From JBBDNV01 sp040877415 (lineage in GTDB: Bacteria > Planctomycetota > Planctomycetia > Pirellulales > PALSA-1355): a stretch of 7,857 nucleotides of DNA. Numbering within the stretch: the stretch's first letter is position 1; every line of letters starts with the position of its first letter. The notes beneath the pieces were generated by a model. The model saw nothing but the letters and a program-made list of their open reading frames with translations, ran no database searches and was not told the DNA's origin. A program made the position numbers and the translations under genes. Positions 7,013-7,857 of the stretch are shown piece by piece. The stretch covers positions 1 through 7,857 of the forward strand of contig JBBDNV010000019.1 of NCBI GenBank assembly GCA_040877415.1, in the 5' to 3' direction.

Positions 7013-7218
7013 CCTGAACAATTTAAGGAATAAAGCCAAACATTTAAATGCCGATCGACCCTGGAAAGCTACCTTAAAAAGCCCTCTTCGTTCTAATGGT
7101 ATTGCTGCATTTATTAATAAAGTTCGAGAAACGTCCGTCGCGATTTGGCAATATAATACCTCATTTATAAAGGAAATCAACATATTTATTAATTTATGAT
7201 CCCGTCCCGATGCCCGAG
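7013..7218. other. AT-rich leader upstream of the Fic gene
   Basis: By hand count, 7021-7200 contains 59 G or C in 180 bases (33%), against a clearly GC-rich surrounding sequence. It contains runs such as TTATTAATAA. A plus-strand frame crosses it (6984-7199), but it overlaps the Fic start and shows no motif, so I do not call a gene. The stretch probably holds the Fic promoter and one junction of a foreign segment. Its right edge at about 7218 is where similarity to the oxidoreductase gene begins. Confidence 0.6.
7153..7180 (-). promoter_or_regulatory. Possible sigma70-type promoter for the Fic gene
   Basis: On the minus strand TTGATT (7180-7175, 4 of 6 against TTGACA) is separated by 16 bp from TATTAT (7158-7153, 5 of 6 against TATAAT). 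Transcription would begin near 7146, leaving a leader of about 140 nt before the GTG. AT-rich DNA produces such matches by chance, so this is only a candidate. Confidence 0.3.
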
Positions 7219-7341
7219 CATCGCCACGCACTTGGGCCAAATTCTGGATTTCGACCCGGGCCGCGAACAGGTGCCGGCCGAGCCCCAGGCCAACGCGCTG
7301 GTGCGCCGCGAATATCGCGCGCACTGGGGCACGCCGCGCGG
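7219..7341 (+). pseudogene. Orphan 3' end of a second Gfo/Idh/MocA oxidoreductase gene
   Basis: This stretch encodes about 41 residues that align without gaps to the last residues of the oxidoreductase at 4298-5611. Examples are ATHLGQILDFDPG against ATRLGRSLEFDPG, then an identical ANALVRREYRAHWGTPR. Similarity begins abruptly at CATCGCCACGC (7219) and nothing upstream in the AT-rich leader continues the gene, so more than 90% of it is missing. The fragment runs into the assembly gap with no stop codon. The first bases after the gap (TGTGTAG) would complete Gly-Val-stop in the same frame, matching Gly-Ala-stop in the intact gene. It is a relic or duplicated tail, not an expressed gene. Confidence 0.85.
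7287..7341 (+). repeat. 55-bp exact direct repeat, copy 2, ending at the gap
   Basis: Identical to 5550-5604. Its right end coincides exactly with the last base before the Ns, so the true extent of identity on that side cannot be seen. Confidence 0.95.
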
Positions 7342-7441
7342 NNNNNNNNNNNNNNNNNNNNNNNNNNNNNNNNNNNNNNNNNNNNNNNNNNNNNNNNNNN
7401 NNNNNNNNNNNNNNNNNNNNNNNNNNNNNNNNNNNNNNNNN
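7342..7441. other. Assembly gap of exactly 100 Ns
   Basis: One hundred consecutive Ns, a conventional placeholder for a gap of unknown length. Order and orientation of 7442-7857 relative to the left part depend on the scaffolding. The gene end appears to be restored across the gap (GG before, TGTGTAG after), suggesting the real distance may be zero or small. Confidence 0.98.
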
Positions 7442-7485
7442 TGTGTAGGAATCGGCAGCCCAGCGGATTGTCATTTTGAAGTTGA

Positions 7486-7555
7486 TGGGTGCCATGCTCA
7501 CCCGCCGCGTCAGCGGTGGTTGAGCATGCTCACACAAGCGTGAACATGGCACCCA
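7486..7555. repeat. 70-bp nested palindromic element (REP/MITE-like)
   Basis: The outer arms TGGGTGCCATGCTCAC (7486-7501) and GTGAACATGGCACCCA (7540-7555) are inverted copies matching at 15 of 16 positions. Inside, CATGCTCA (7493-7500) also pairs with TGAGCATG (7521-7528), and CCGCCGC (7502-7508) pairs with GCGGTGG (7513-7519, one G-T) around the loop GTCA. This makes a long alternative hairpin. TGAGCATGCTCA (7521-7532) is itself a 12-bp palindrome. The element is non-coding and lies downstream of the gene ending at 7643. It resembles dispersed extragenic palindromic or non-autonomous mobile repeats. Confidence 0.65.
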
Positions 7556-7592
7556 GCACGCGGCTTGCGTCTCAAGCAGTGCGACTCGGCAG

Positions 7593-7615
7593 CACGGGTG
7601 GACGAGCCACCCGTG
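7593..7615. repeat. Perfect 9-bp stem palindrome, REP-like or terminator-like
   Basis: CACGGGTGG (7593-7601) and CCACCCGTG (7607-7615) form a perfect 9-bp stem with the loop ACGAG. The hairpin lies 27 bp past the stop of the minus-strand gene at 7643, so it could stop or stabilise that transcript. No T-run follows on the minus strand, which favours a REP-type repeat. The flanking GGCACCC is shared with the outer arm of the 7486-7555 element. Confidence 0.5.
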
Positions 7616-7642
7616 GCACCCTCAGAATTCTGGCCGCGTCGA

Positions 7643-7857
7643 TCAAGCCCGGGGCTGCGGACTGGCTTCGGGAGCGCTTTTGACCTTGTCGGCCGAGCCG
7701 TTGGAGGCGTCGGACTTGGCGGCGGTCGCTTCGGTGCCCAGCTTGATCAGCGATTCGGGGAATTCGACGCCGCCGATGTCCTTGAGCACGTTCATCATCG
7801 GGGGCAGCGAGCCGGCCACGTTCTGCAGGAAGCTGGCGGTGCTGCTCTTGCCGTTTG
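7643..7857 (-). CDS. C-terminus of a possible flotillin/SPFH-like protein (partial)
   Basis: A frame enters from the right window edge and ends at a TGA at 7643-7645, giving 70 visible residues. It reads ASFLQNVAGSLPPMMNVLKD, then IGGVEFPESLIKLG, and ends in a hydrophilic Ala/Ser/Lys-rich tail. A segment of the type 'LxGSLPPMxxVxxxIGGVxxPxxLxxL' followed by a low-complexity tail recalls the C-terminal end of bacterial flotillins, which are membrane-raft scaffold proteins of the SPFH family. The diagnostic SPFH domain would lie outside the window. The coding call is well supported by codon pattern and by the stop followed by palindromic non-coding DNA. The family call rests on memory of the tail only and could be wrong. 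Confidence 0.6.
   Translation of the reverse strand, partial: NGKSSTASFLQNVAGSLPPMMNVLKDIGGVEFPESLIKLGTEATAAKSDASNGSADKVKSAPEASPQPRA

Noticed and set aside
6984..7199. A 71-codon plus-strand frame in the AT-rich leader
   Set aside because: It overlaps the Fic start, has no ribosome site or recognisable motif, and AT-rich DNA translated as Asn/Lys/Ile-rich text explains its look.
5550..7341. Reading the 55-bp repeats as att sites of an integrase-driven element
   Set aside because: No integrase or excisionase lies between them, and the sequence just before the right copy is itself diverged oxidoreductase coding sequence, which an ordinary attP would not carry. It is kept only as one possible explanation in the findings.
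1..7857. CRISPR array, rRNA, riboswitch or phage module
   Set aside because: I saw no regularly spaced repeats, no rRNA-like sequence, no known aptamer motif and no phage structural genes on either strand.

Overview
The window is mostly GC-rich DNA that looks planctomycete-like. The evidence is a secreted, Tat-type Gfo/Idh/MocA oxidoreductase, a Sec-secreted alpha/beta hydrolase, a possible IS630-like transposase relic and short palindromic repeats between genes. This lineage call is an inference from gene style; no rRNA or other taxonomic marker is present. A run of exactly 100 Ns (7342-7441) shows the window is a draft scaffold.

Layout, left to right. A class I SAM-dependent methyltransferase (163-978, minus) follows a stand-alone condensation-superfamily acyltransferase (1224-2612, minus) on the same strand. 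A probable transposase N-terminal relic (2751-2846, plus) separates these from a secreted alpha/beta hydrolase (2909-3796, minus). A 501-bp divergent intergenic region (3797-4297) holds a REP-like palindrome and, just before the next gene, the 3' half of a tRNA-Gly(CCC) gene whose 5' half is degenerate. Next comes a complete Tat-exported Gfo/Idh/MocA oxidoreductase (4298-5611, plus). It converges on a class II-type Fic AMP-transferase gene (5749-7005, minus), which is more AT-rich and has a strongly AT-rich leader (33% GC by hand count over 7021-7200). To the right of that leader lies an orphan copy of the last ~41 codons of a Gfo/Idh gene (7219-7341), running straight into the assembly gap. 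After the gap there are two palindromic repeats and the C-terminus of a protein that may be flotillin/SPFH-like (7643-7857, minus, cut by the window end).

The most notable structure is a Fic gene plus its AT-rich leader bracketed by two direct copies of a Gfo/Idh gene's 3' end. The copies share 55 identical bases, preceded by a stretch only about 74% identical. This could be insertion of a small foreign island at a gene end, decay of a tandem paralogue with local gene conversion, or in part an assembly effect, because the identical block stops exactly at the gap. The bases after the gap restore the expected end of the gene (Gly-Val-stop), so the true gap may be very short.

Functional links between the genes are weak. 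The methyltransferase and acyltransferase could tailor a common lipid or small molecule. The hydrolase and oxidoreductase are both predicted to be exported. I see no complete multi-gene defence, secretion or biosynthetic system here.
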